Shown one piece after another: positions 24,497 through 31,973 of a stretch of 64,000 nucleotides of DNA. Source of the stretch: Azomonas tarimensis (GTDB lineage: Bacteria; Pseudomonadota; Gammaproteobacteria; Pseudomonadales; Pseudomonadaceae); assembly GCF_042648805.1 (NCBI RefSeq), contig NZ_JBHRXZ010000016.1, positions 186,001 to 250,000 of the forward strand, read 5' to 3'. Positions within the stretch are counted from its first letter, which is position 1. Each line of letters begins with the position of its first letter. Below the pieces are notes generated by a model that ran no database searches, had not been told where the DNA came from, and saw only the letters and a program-made list of their open reading frames with translations. A program made the position numbers and the translations under genes.

Positions 24497-25743
24497 GACG
24501 ACTCCAGCGAGGGCAGCGAGAGGTACAGCGACCAGCCACTACCCGGACGTTGACGGAACCTGAGCTCGCCGCCCAGGCAACTGGCACGCTCGGCCATGGA
24601 GCGCAGGCCGATGCCGGGTCGCCCGGGAGGCTGGCCATGGCCATTGTCCTTCAGCAACAGGCGCAGGCCACGCCCGTGCCGCCGCAACTGCAGTTGCACC
24701 CGGCTGGCACGGGAATGTCGCGCGATGTTGGTCAGCGCCTCCTGCAACAGCCGGTACAGATGTACCTTGCGGTCGATGTCCAGGGTCGGCAGCTGTGGAT
24801 CGAGGCGTAATCGGCACTCGATGCCCTGGGCGCTCTGCCACTGGCCCGCCAGTTGCCGAACGGCCTGATCCAGCTCGAGGTGCTCGAGCATCACCGGATA
24901 GAGGTCGCGTACCAGGGTGCGGAATCCATCCTGCAGATGCAGGCTGTGCGCCTCCAGAATGGCAGCGGTCCGGCGCACCGCCTCGGCGTTGTCGGCCTGC
25001 ACGGAAAGCAGACACGCCTGGGCGCGGATCGCGGCCAGGTACTGGCCGAGGTCGTCATGAAGAACCTGGGCCAGACGGGTGCGCTCGCGCTCCTGCAGTT
25101 CGATCAGACGACGCGTCAGCAGCGCGTTCTCCGCCTCGGCCGACTGCAGGGCACTGGCCATGCCATTGAACTGAGCCACGACCTGCTGCGCCTCGGGCAG
25201 CCGATGGGTATCCAGACGTGTTGCCAGACGCCCGCGAGAGATGCTCTGCAGACCGGACAACAGGCGCTCGAGCATCTGCATGGCGCGGCCGATCGCCCAG
25301 CGGATGGCCACCAGGCAGACCATCAGCGCCCCGCTTAACAGGGCAAGAAGCTGCCAGAGCGACTCCGCCACCTCCTCGACTTCATCGGAGGGGTCCACGG
25401 ACAGGCGCAGCTGCCCACCGTCGGACAGGTGCACCAGGCGGGCGGGAAACGGGTCCGGGTAAAGCCATTCGGACAGCCAGGAACGCCGGGGATCGAGCGG
25501 AACGGCCGTGCCAGGCTCGATCCGCACGACATCGACATGCCGCAGACCCGCATCGAGCTCAGGCGGGAAGCGCCCGCCATCACGGGCGACCGACTCTGCG
25601 AGGTAATCGACCACGGTCTGCGCCGCCAGCAGCTCGCGCTGCACGTCATGCCCGGCCTGACGAAGCAGAACCGCCATGCAGACGAGCGCGACCAGCCCGA
25701 AGAACAGGCTTACCAACAGATTGGCACGCCCGACGACACTCAC
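24493..25743 (-). CDS. Membrane sensor histidine kinase (NarX/UhpB class, PedS2/EraS-like)
   Basis: This 416-residue kinase has an N-terminal membrane helix (about 8-28), a periplasmic sensor loop (about 30-125), a second helix (about 128-150), a HAMP region and a HisKA_3 domain with His in RTRLAQVLHDDLGQYLAAIR. The ATPase domain follows (LLQEALTNIARHSRA, LLKDNGHG, GIGLRSMAERASCLGG). It pairs with the overlapping LuxR-type regulator. The start is GTG 25743, preceded by AAGG, 10 bp after the cupredoxin-like gene, so cupredoxin, kinase and regulator form one operon. The periplasmic loop could sense alcohol or a metal, but this is not shown. Confidence 0.86.
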   Translation of the reverse strand: MSVVGRANLLVSLFFGLVALVCMAVLLRQAGHDVQRELLAAQTVVDYLAESVARDGGRFPPELDAGLRHVDVVRIEPGTAVPLDPRRSWLSEWLYPDPFPARLVHLSDGGQLRLSVDPSDEVEEVAESLWQLLALLSGALMVCLVAIRWAIGRAMQMLERLLSGLQSISRGRLATRLDTHRLPEAQQVVAQFNGMASALQSAEAENALLTRRLIELQERERTRLAQVLHDDLGQYLAAIRAQACLLSVQADNAEAVRRTAAILEAHSLHLQDGFRTLVRDLYPVMLEHLELDQAVRQLAGQWQSAQGIECRLRLDPQLPTLDIDRKVHLYRLLQEALTNIARHSRASRVQLQLRRHGRGLRLLLKDNGHGQPPGRPGIGLRSMAERASCLGGELRFRQRPGSGWSLYLSLPSLESS

Positions 25744-25753
25744 GCGGCAAGCC

Positions 25754-26191
25754 TTACTTGACCACGAAACGGCCGATCATGCCCTTGTTCTCGAGCCCCT
25801 TGGCATAGAAGGGAAAGCGACCGGGGCGGATCGGCACGAAGAAGATTTCCGCTTCGCCAGCGTCCTCGAACTCCAGCTCGGTCAAGGTCACGGCCTTGAT
25901 CTCGACGCCACCGGCTTCGATCTTGCGCAGAAAGATCGACAGCGCGAATTCCGGCGCCTGGAAGGCGTACTCCTTGAGCCCGCTCGAAATGATCTTCAGT
26001 CGATAGGCCTTGCCGGTCTCCAGCTGGTACTCGCTCCGGGACATGGCGTAGTCCATCTCCTCGTGGCCGAGGATCAGATCGGGCAGCGCTACGGGCCGAC
26101 GAGTCAGGTCGCCCGCTGCGGATACCTTGTCGAAGCCGAGCATGCTGATGATCAACAGCACCGGGAGGATAAGGGCCTTGGCGGTACGCAT
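25754..26191 (-). CDS. Cupredoxin-like periplasmic protein
   Basis: This is a 145-residue secreted protein (signal MRTAKALILPVLLIISMLGF) with a small beta-sandwich reminiscent of cupredoxins (YQLETGKAYRLKIISSG, then LKEYAFQAPEF, and IFFVPIRPGRFPFYAKG). The canonical Cys of a type-1 copper site is absent, so if it binds a metal the site is unusual. Similar small proteins occur next to PQQ-alcohol oxidation genes in other Pseudomonas. It is first in an operon with the sensor kinase and response regulator and is divergent from the ABC-type operon. It may present a ligand to the kinase; that is inference. Confidence 0.7.
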   Translation of the reverse strand: MRTAKALILPVLLIISMLGFDKVSAAGDLTRRPVALPDLILGHEEMDYAMSRSEYQLETGKAYRLKIISSGLKEYAFQAPEFALSIFLRKIEAGGVEIKAVTLTELEFEDAGEAEIFFVPIRPGRFPFYAKGLENKGMIGRFVVK

Positions 26192-26253
26192 GGCGACACT
26201 CTCTTGTTATCGGGCGGCGGCCATCATCCTAGGGCCCGGCGCAAGATCGCCAT

Positions 26254-26269
26254 CTACTACCTTGGTACC
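26254..26269. promoter_or_regulatory. Candidate regulator box between the cupredoxin operon and the ABC operon
   Basis: CTACTACCTTGGTACC lies 105 bp ahead of the binding-protein ATG (26375) and about 62 bp ahead of the divergent cupredoxin ATG (26191). A second TTGGTAC follows 14 bp further on (26276-26282). It is the best-formed copy of a sequence seen upstream of four units in this region and could serve both divergent promoters. Confidence 0.5.
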
Positions 26270-26374
26270 GCCAGGTTGGTACTTTCTGCATATTTCCCGC
26301 TGCCGCCACTCTTCCTAAGCTGACCGCACTAGAACAATTGCACGGCGGCACCTGCCGACCGTACAGGAGCCCCC

Positions 26375-27568
26375 ATGCGCCAGCTCACCCGCTACGCCCT
26401 GGCCTGCGCCCTTGCCTGCGCCGCACCGTTCGCCGCCATCCAGCAGGCGGCGGCCTCGGAGGAGATGGAGATCCGCATCGGTTACCTCGCCTGGATCCCG
26501 GATCCCGGCCCTTTGCTTTCCAATGTCATTCCCGAACCTGCCGATGCCGGCCTGCGTGGAGCCGAACTGGGGATTGCCGACAGCAACAGTTCCGGCCGTT
26601 TCCTCAAGCAGCGCTACGAGCTCGCGGCTGCCGACGCCGATGACCTGGATGCGCTGCTGGAGGCAGCCCGACAGCAACATGCCGGGGGCATTCGCCTGTT
26701 CGTGGTCAACGCACCCAGCGAGAGTTTGCGCGAACTCTCGGCAGCCCTGCCGGACAGCCTGCTGATCAATGCCGGCAGCGCTGCCGATGAACTGCGCGTC
26801 GACCAATGCCTGGGTAACGTCCTGCACAGCCTGCCGAGCCGCGCGATGCTGACCGATGCCCTGGTGCAGTTCCTCGCCCTGCGGCGCTGGAATCGCGCCC
26901 TGCTGATCGTCGGCCAGACCGACGACGACAAGGCCTATGCCGACGCCCTGCGCCGCTCGGCAAAACGATTCGGGGTGCGCATCGTGGCCGAAAAACCCTG
27001 GACATTCGACAACGACCAGCGCCGCAGCGCCCAGACCGAGATGCCGCTGTTCACCCAGACCAGTGAATACGACGTGGTCCTGGTGGCCGACGAGCGGGGC
27101 GACTTTGGCGAGTACGTGCCCTACCAGACCTGGTTCCCCCGCCCCGTAGCCGGCACCCAGGGGCTGACGCCCACCGGCTGGCACCGCAGCGTGGAGACCT
27201 ATGGTGCCGCGCAATTGCAAAAGCGTTTCGAGTTCCATGCCGGGCGCTGGATGAACGACCGCGACTTCGCCGCCTGGATAGGCGTGCGCAGCATCGCCAC
27301 CGGCGTGACCCGGCTCAAGGAGGTCGACCCGGTCCAGTTGCGCGCGCTGGCCTTGTCAGCCGACTTGCCCATCGACGGCTTCAAGGGACGCAAGCTCAGC
27401 TATCGGCCCTGGAATGGCCAGTTGCGCCAACCGATACCGGTGGTGCATCCCCGTGCGCTGGTGACCACCGCGCCACTGGATGGCTTCCTTCACCCCTTCA
27501 GCGAACTCGACACCCTGGGTTTCGACGAACCTGAAAGCGAGTGCCGTCTGAGCGAGAAACGCTCATGA
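26375..27568 (+). CDS. PQQ-dependent catabolism-associated ABC transporter substrate-binding protein
   Basis: The 397-residue product has a signal peptide (ending QAAA) and a branched-chain amino-acid receptor-like fold (IRIGYLAWIPDPGPLLSN, GGIRLFVVNAPSE, RRWNRALLIVGQTDDDKAYA). It is the usual first gene of the ABC set that accompanies PQQ alcohol oxidation. Its tail is richer in acidic residues than most receptors. CAGGAG precedes the ATG. The following gene starts within its stop codon, and five more genes follow on the same strand with overlaps or short gaps. Confidence 0.86.
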   Translation: MRQLTRYALACALACAAPFAAIQQAAASEEMEIRIGYLAWIPDPGPLLSNVIPEPADAGLRGAELGIADSNSSGRFLKQRYELAAADADDLDALLEAARQQHAGGIRLFVVNAPSESLRELSAALPDSLLINAGSAADELRVDQCLGNVLHSLPSRAMLTDALVQFLALRRWNRALLIVGQTDDDKAYADALRRSAKRFGVRIVAEKPWTFDNDQRRSAQTEMPLFTQTSEYDVVLVADERGDFGEYVPYQTWFPRPVAGTQGLTPTGWHRSVETYGAAQLQKRFEFHAGRWMNDRDFAAWIGVRSIATGVTRLKEVDPVQLRALALSADLPIDGFKGRKLSYRPWNGQLRQPIPVVHPRALVTTAPLDGFLHPFSELDTLGFDEPESECRLSEKRS

Positions 27569-28056
27569 GCCCGCGACGCCTGCCTTGGCTGGTCCTGCTG
27601 CTCGCCGGTAGCACCACCGCCAGCGACCTGGGCTACGAAGCCTACATCGACAGTCCGCGGCGAATGAAATGCATGTACGGCTACGTCACTGCCAAGACCG
27701 GCAACTTCAGCGCGGCGCGCCGAATCTTCGAGGACTGCGTGGCCCGCTGGAACGACGTCTATTCGATGATCTGGCTGGCGCAGATGTACGAATCGGGCAG
27801 TGGTGTGCCCAAGGATCCGGTCAAGGCCGCCGAAATGCTCAGGCGCGGTGCCGAACAACCGGACGGGACCAGTTATGTGAGTCTCGCCCGCTATCACTGG
27901 GGCACGGTCCTGGCCGAGGGCCGTGGCGTGGAGGCCGACCCCGTGGCCGCCCGCCACTGGCTGGAAAAGGCTCTGGCCGACGGCCAGATGGAGGCCGAGG
28001 AATACCTCCAGCGGCTGTCCGCCGACCGCCCCGGTTCCAATGAGGAAGTCCAATGA
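27565..28056 (+). CDS. Sel1-repeat periplasmic protein in the PQQ-associated ABC operon
   Basis: This 163-residue protein starts with a signal peptide (MSPRRLPWLVLLLAGSTTA) and contains two or three Sel1/TPR-like repeats (IWLAQMYESGSGVPKDPVKA, HWGTVLAEGRGVEADPVAAR). Sel1 repeats usually mediate protein-protein contacts. The ATG overlaps the upstream stop (ATGA), and the stop overlaps the next start in the same way. Its place between the binding protein and the beta-propeller suggests a periplasmic scaffold for the same system; direct evidence is lacking. Confidence 0.78.
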   Translation: MSPRRLPWLVLLLAGSTTASDLGYEAYIDSPRRMKCMYGYVTAKTGNFSAARRIFEDCVARWNDVYSMIWLAQMYESGSGVPKDPVKAAEMLRRGAEQPDGTSYVSLARYHWGTVLAEGRGVEADPVAARHWLEKALADGQMEAEEYLQRLSADRPGSNEEVQ

Positions 28057-29024
28057 AGAAGAAACCGCTTGCCCGTCTGCTGGCCGCCACCCTGCTCTGC
28101 TGCAGCACCCCGCTGCTGGCCGCCACCGCCTTCGTCACCAACGAAAAGGACAACAACATCAGCGTCATCGACATGAAGACGCTGGAGGTGACCGAAACCA
28201 TCGACGTGGGCATGCGACCACGCGGGCTGATCCTGTCCCATGACCACAAGGTCCTCTATATCTGCGCCAGCGACTCCGACACCGTTCAGGTGATGGATCT
28301 GGAGACCCGGCGCATCATCAAGGAACTGCCGTCGGGTGCCGACCCCGAGCAGTTCGCCCTGCACCCCAACAACCGCTGGCTGTACATCTCCAACGAGGAT
28401 GACGCTCTGGTCACGGTGGTGGACGTGGAAACCGACCAGGTCCTGGCGCAGATCGACGTCGGGGTCGAACCCGAAGGCATGGCGGTGAGTCCGGACGGAC
28501 GCTGGGCGGTCAATACCAGCGAAACAAGCAACATGCTTCACTGGATCGACACCGAGACCCACGAACTGGTGCACAACACGCCGGTCGACCAGCGGCCGCG
28601 CCACGTGGAGTTCACCCACGATGGCGAGCTGCTCTGGGCCAGTGCGGAGATCGGCGGCACGGTGCACGTGATCGACGTCGCGTCGCGTGAGGAACTCAAG
28701 CTGCTCAATTTCAGGATCAAGGGGGTGCACCCGGACAAGGTGCAGCCGGTGGGTATCAAGCTCACCCGCGACGGCCGTTACGCCTTCGTCGCCCTGGGTC
28801 CGGCCAACCACGTCGCCGTGGTGGACGCCAGAACCTACGAGGTACTCGACTACATCCTCGTCGGGCGGCGGGTCTGGCATATGGCACTCACCCCTGACGA
28901 ATCGCAGCTGCTCACCACCAACGGTGTCAGCGGTGACGTCACGGTGATCGACGTGAAGAGCCTCAAGCCAGTCAGATCGATCAAGGTCGGGCGTTATCCC
29001 TGGGGCGTCGTGGTCAAGCCATGA
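28053..29024 (+). CDS. PQQ-dependent catabolism-associated beta-propeller (YVTN) protein
   Basis: The 323-residue periplasmic protein (signal ending PLLA) consists of YVTN-type beta-propeller repeats (FVTNEKDNNISVIDMKTLEV, WLYISNEDDALVTVVDVETD, FVALGPANHVAVVDARTYEV). It resembles the repeat proteins found with PQQ-associated ABC genes. No catalytic motif is visible; binding of a partner or ligand is the likely role. The ATG lies inside the stop of the Sel1 gene, and the stop overlaps the start of the ATPase gene. Confidence 0.86.
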   Translation: MKKKPLARLLAATLLCCSTPLLAATAFVTNEKDNNISVIDMKTLEVTETIDVGMRPRGLILSHDHKVLYICASDSDTVQVMDLETRRIIKELPSGADPEQFALHPNNRWLYISNEDDALVTVVDVETDQVLAQIDVGVEPEGMAVSPDGRWAVNTSETSNMLHWIDTETHELVHNTPVDQRPRHVEFTHDGELLWASAEIGGTVHVIDVASREELKLLNFRIKGVHPDKVQPVGIKLTRDGRYAFVALGPANHVAVVDARTYEVLDYILVGRRVWHMALTPDESQLLTTNGVSGDVTVIDVKSLKPVRSIKVGRYPWGVVVKP

Positions 29025-29746
29025 CCGCTCTGGAGCTCGTCGACGTCGGTTTCAGCTACGGGGCCCGGGGAGCGCTCAAGGAGGTCAGCTTCAGCGTGAT
29101 GCCGGGGCGCTTCACCGCACTGCTCGGCCCCAACGGGGCCGGCAAGTCGACCCTCATCGCCCTGCTGACCCGGCTCTACGACCTGCACCAGGGCGAGATC
29201 CGGGTGTTCGGCAGGTCCCTGCGCAGCGATCCACGCCAAGCCCTCCGGCAACTGGGCGTGGTGTTCCAGCAGAGTACCCTGGACCTGGATCTGAGCGTCG
29301 AGCAGAACCTGCGCTACCACGCGGCTCTTCATGGCATGGCGCGCCGGCTGGCCAACGCCAGGATCGATGAGGAGCTCGAACGCCAGCAACTCGCCGAACG
29401 GCGCAAGGAGAAGGTCCGGGCGCTCAACGGCGGTCACCGCCGCCGGGTGGAAATTGCCCGGGCGCTGCTCCACCAGCCACGCCTGCTGCTGCTCGACGAG
29501 GCCAGCGTCGGGCTCGATCCCGCCAGCCGCGACGCACTCAATAGCCACGTCCGGACACTCTGTGAAGAGCGCGAGATGGCAGTGCTCTGGACCACCCACC
29601 TGCTTGACGAGATACGGGCCGAAGACGATCTGGCGATCCTCAGCCGTGGTCGCCTGGCCGCCCATGGCCAGGCCTGCGAAGTCGGTGCGGCCGATGCGGA
29701 CCTGGCCTCCACCTTCGCCAGACTCACCGGGAGCCCCAGCCCATGA
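29021..29746 (+). CDS. pedB: ABC transporter ATP-binding protein (PQQ catabolism-associated)
   Basis: The product (241 residues) has Walker A (GPNGAGKST), Walker B with the catalytic Glu (LLLLDEAS) and the H-loop (LWTTHLLDEI). The signature is LNGGHRRR rather than LSGGQ, as is common in this group. Overall it is a drug-exporter (DrrA/CcmA-like) type ATPase that pairs with the ABC-2 permease encoded just downstream. The exported substrate is unknown. Symbol follows P. putida usage for the ped cluster and is tentative. The start overlaps the beta-propeller stop by ATGA. Confidence 0.86.
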   Translation: MTALELVDVGFSYGARGALKEVSFSVMPGRFTALLGPNGAGKSTLIALLTRLYDLHQGEIRVFGRSLRSDPRQALRQLGVVFQQSTLDLDLSVEQNLRYHAALHGMARRLANARIDEELERQQLAERRKEKVRALNGGHRRRVEIARALLHQPRLLLLDEASVGLDPASRDALNSHVRTLCEEREMAVLWTTHLLDEIRAEDDLAILSRGRLAAHGQACEVGAADADLASTFARLTGSPSP

Positions 29747-29805
29747 ATGCCCCTTCGCGCGTTGTCACCCAGCGCCCGGCGCAGCCGCCAGAGGTCGCCC
29801 AATGA
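29743..29805 (+). CDS. Possible 20-codon coupling ORF between ABC ATPase and permease
   Basis: An ATG overlapping the ATPase stop opens a 20-codon frame rich in Pro, Ala and Val whose TGA overlaps the permease ATG. The peptide has no recognised family. It could keep ribosomes moving from ATPase to permease, or be the trace of a longer permease N-terminus. Too short to call with confidence. Confidence 0.3.
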   Translation: MNAPSRVVTQRPAQPPEVAQ

Positions 29806-30602
29806 CGCCCTATCTGGAATGCTTGCGCGGCGTCGTCGGGCGCGAGTGGCTGCGTTTCGTTCAGCAACGCTCGCGCTTTCTCAGCGCACTGGTGCGTCCC
29901 CTGTTGTGGCTGCTGGTGTTCGCCGCCGGTTTCCGGGCGGCCCTTGGCATCGCCATCATCGCCCCCTATGACACCTACATTACCTACGAGACCTATATCG
30001 TGCCGGGCCTGGCCTGCATGATCCTGCTGTTCAATGGCATGCAGGGCTCGCTCTCGATGGTCTACGACCGCGAGATGGGCAGCATGCGCGTGCTGCTGAC
30101 CAGCCCGCTGCCGCGGGCATTCCTGCTCGCCGCCAAGCTCCTGGCGACATCGCTGATTTCGCTGCTGCAGGTCTATGCCTTTCTCGTCATCGCCTGGCTG
30201 TACGGGATCCAGCCGCCCGCCTGGGGCCTGCTCAGCGCATTGCCGGCGCTGCTGCTCGTGGCGCTGCTGCTCAGCGCTCTGGGGTTGCTGCTGTCCAATG
30301 GCATCAGACAACTGGAGAATTTTGCCGGGGTGATGAACTTCGTGATTTTCCCGCTGTTTTTCCTGTCCTCGGCGCTCTATCCATTGTGGAAGATGCGCGA
30401 GGCCAGTGAATGGCTGTACTGGCTGTGTGCGATCAATCCCTTCACCCATGCCGTCGAACTGGTGCGTTTCAGTCTCTATATCCAGCTCAACGGTTTTGCC
30501 CTGGCCGTGTGCGCGACCCTGACGCTGGTTTTCGCAACGCTGGCCCTGATGACCTTCAACCCCCAGCACGCCGCACTTCGGCGCACGGCCGGCGCAGGTT
30601 GA
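29802..30602 (+). CDS. pedC: ABC-2 type permease (PQQ catabolism-associated, PedC-like)
   Basis: This 266-residue inner-membrane protein has six predicted helices (LLWLLVFAAGFRAALG, TYIVPGLACMILLFNGMQGS, LLSALPALLLVALLLSALGL, VMNFVIFPLFFLSSALYPL). The short loop motif YDREMGSMRVLLTSPLPR is typical of ABC-2 exporters. It would form the channel for the adjacent ATPase. I chose ATG 29802 because it gives the normal N-terminus of this family; the frame extends upstream only as a shadow of the ATPase gene. Homologous permeases in P. putida are called PedC. Confidence 0.86.
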   Translation: MTPYLECLRGVVGREWLRFVQQRSRFLSALVRPLLWLLVFAAGFRAALGIAIIAPYDTYITYETYIVPGLACMILLFNGMQGSLSMVYDREMGSMRVLLTSPLPRAFLLAAKLLATSLISLLQVYAFLVIAWLYGIQPPAWGLLSALPALLLVALLLSALGLLLSNGIRQLENFAGVMNFVIFPLFFLSSALYPLWKMREASEWLYWLCAINPFTHAVELVRFSLYIQLNGFALAVCATLTLVFATLALMTFNPQHAALRRTAGAG

Positions 30603-30605
30603 AAT

Positions 30606-30621
30606 CTACGACTTAGGTACT
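30606..30621. promoter_or_regulatory. Candidate regulator box upstream of the rhodanese-like gene and agmR
   Basis: CTACGACTTAGGTACT lies 78 bp ahead of the rhodanese-like gene's ATG and just past the permease stop. It agrees with 12 of 16 positions of the box at 26254. It may give the rhodanese-agmR pair its own promoter within the larger operon. Confidence 0.42.
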
Positions 30622-30699
30622 GGTTTCCTCATCCATCGTAGGATTCCCAAGGCAGTGATACTTGCCTGTAATACTGGGGCATGCTCTGGACGACCATCG

Positions 30700-31260
30700 A
30701 TGGACAGACCTTCGCACCTGTTGTTACCTGCCCTGGCCGCGCTCCTGGTCGCCACTGGCACTGGAGTTGTCCGGGCGGCCGGCGAAGCCTCGCTGTTCAA
30801 TGCGGAGGGTTACCGCCAGGCCCACTACCGCAGCCCTACCCCCGCCCATGCAGTGGGCGCCGAAACACTGGACACCGAAGGACTCAGGCAACTGCTCGAA
30901 CGGCTGCCGCAAACCGTGCTGGTGGATGTCTACCGCCGCCAGTGGCTGCATGACCGCTTCATTCCCGACGAGGATCACCGTAACCTTCCCGGCAGCCTGT
31001 GGCTTGCCAATACCGGTGACGGCCAATTGGTCGGACAATGGTCAGGATATTTCAGTTTTCATCTCGAACAGGCGACAGGTCACCAGAAGGACTGGCCCCT
31101 GGTGTTCTACTGCCGCTCGGACTGCTGGCTCGGCTGGAATGCGGTCAAGCGCGCCCAGCAGCTCGGCTACACCCAGCTTTACTGGTACCGCGACGGAATC
31201 GACGCGTGGGAACAGGCCGGGCTGCCCCTGCAGCCCGCCGAACCCGCTGCCTTGCCATGA
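30700..31260 (+). CDS. PQQ-dependent catabolism-associated rhodanese-like Cys-x3-Cys-Trp protein
   Basis: This 186-residue secreted protein (signal ending VRAA) has a rhodanese-like fold (VLVDVYRRQWLHDRFIPDED at about 70-90) and the family's conserved motif FYCRSDCWLGWNA (about 141-153), in which a cysteine at the rhodanese active-site position is followed by a second Cys and a Trp. Rhodaneses move sulfur on an active-site cysteine; a sulfur role is plausible but untested in this family. It lies between the ABC permease and agmR. ATG 30700 begins the signal peptide. Confidence 0.82.
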   Translation: MDRPSHLLLPALAALLVATGTGVVRAAGEASLFNAEGYRQAHYRSPTPAHAVGAETLDTEGLRQLLERLPQTVLVDVYRRQWLHDRFIPDEDHRNLPGSLWLANTGDGQLVGQWSGYFSFHLEQATGHQKDWPLVFYCRSDCWLGWNAVKRAQQLGYTQLYWYRDGIDAWEQAGLPLQPAEPAALP

Positions 31261-31298
31261 AGCCGCGGACCGGAACGATAACGACAAGAAAAGAGGAA

Positions 31299-31970
31299 AT
31301 GGCCGTGTACAAGATTCTCATAGCGGACGATCACCCCTTATTCCGGGAGGCCATTCATAACGTGGTGAGTTCGGGCTTTCTCGGCGCCACCATCCTCGAG
31401 ACGGCCGACCTCGACAGCACCCTCGCGCTGACCGAGGAGCATGACGACCTCGACCTGATCCTGCTGGATCTGAACATGCCCGGCATGCACGGTCTGAACG
31501 GCCTGATCAACCTGCGTAACGAAGCACCCACTATCCCGGTGGTCATCGTCTCCGCCGAGCAGGACAAGCAGATCGTGCTGCAAGCCATCACCTACGGCGC
31601 GGTAGGCTTCATCACCAAGTCGTCGCCACGCGGCCAGATGACCGATGCCATCCAGCAGATCCTCAACGGCAATGTCTACCTGCCTTCGGACATCATCCGC
31701 ACCCAGAAGCAGGCAACCCGCCGCACATCACCGGAACATCCGACCATTCCACCCGAACTGCTGCAGGCACTGACGCGCAAGCAGTTACTGGTGCTCGAGC
31801 GCATGACCAAGGGCGAATCGAACAAGCAGATCGCCTACAATCTGGACATCGCGGAAACCACGGTAAAAGCCCACGTGTCAGCCATCCTTCGCAAACTCAA
31901 CGTACACAACCGGGTACAGGCGATCCTGTCTGCCGGTGACATCGACTTCAGTGCCTATCTGCGGCGCTGA
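31299..31970 (+). CDS. agmR: LuxR-type response regulator AgmR (ExaE/ErbR) of alcohol oxidation
   Basis: The 223-residue regulator has a receiver domain (YKILIADDHPLFREAIHNVV; Asp in LLDLNMPGMHG; Lys in FITKSSPR) and a LuxR helix-turn-helix (LTRKQLLVLERMTKGESNKQ, IAETTVKAHVSAILRKL). It is nearly identical to P. aeruginosa AgmR over the C-terminal half. In Pseudomonas, this regulator activates exaA/exaB-type, PQQ and aldehyde genes for ethanol oxidation. Its cognate kinase (ExaD type) is not in the window. AAGAGG precedes the ATG, 38 bp after the rhodanese-like stop. It is the best candidate to bind the repeated boxes found upstream of this region's operons. Confidence 0.93.
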   Translation: MAVYKILIADDHPLFREAIHNVVSSGFLGATILETADLDSTLALTEEHDDLDLILLDLNMPGMHGLNGLINLRNEAPTIPVVIVSAEQDKQIVLQAITYGAVGFITKSSPRGQMTDAIQQILNGNVYLPSDIIRTQKQATRRTSPEHPTIPPELLQALTRKQLLVLERMTKGESNKQIAYNLDIAETTVKAHVSAILRKLNVHNRVQAILSAGDIDFSAYLRR

Positions 31971-31973
31971 CCC

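Noticed and set aside
29430..29460. Broken ATPase because the ABC signature is LNGGH rather than LSGGQ
   Set aside because: Walker A, Walker B, D-loop and H-loop are all intact and the altered signature is, to my knowledge, usual in this PQQ-associated group.
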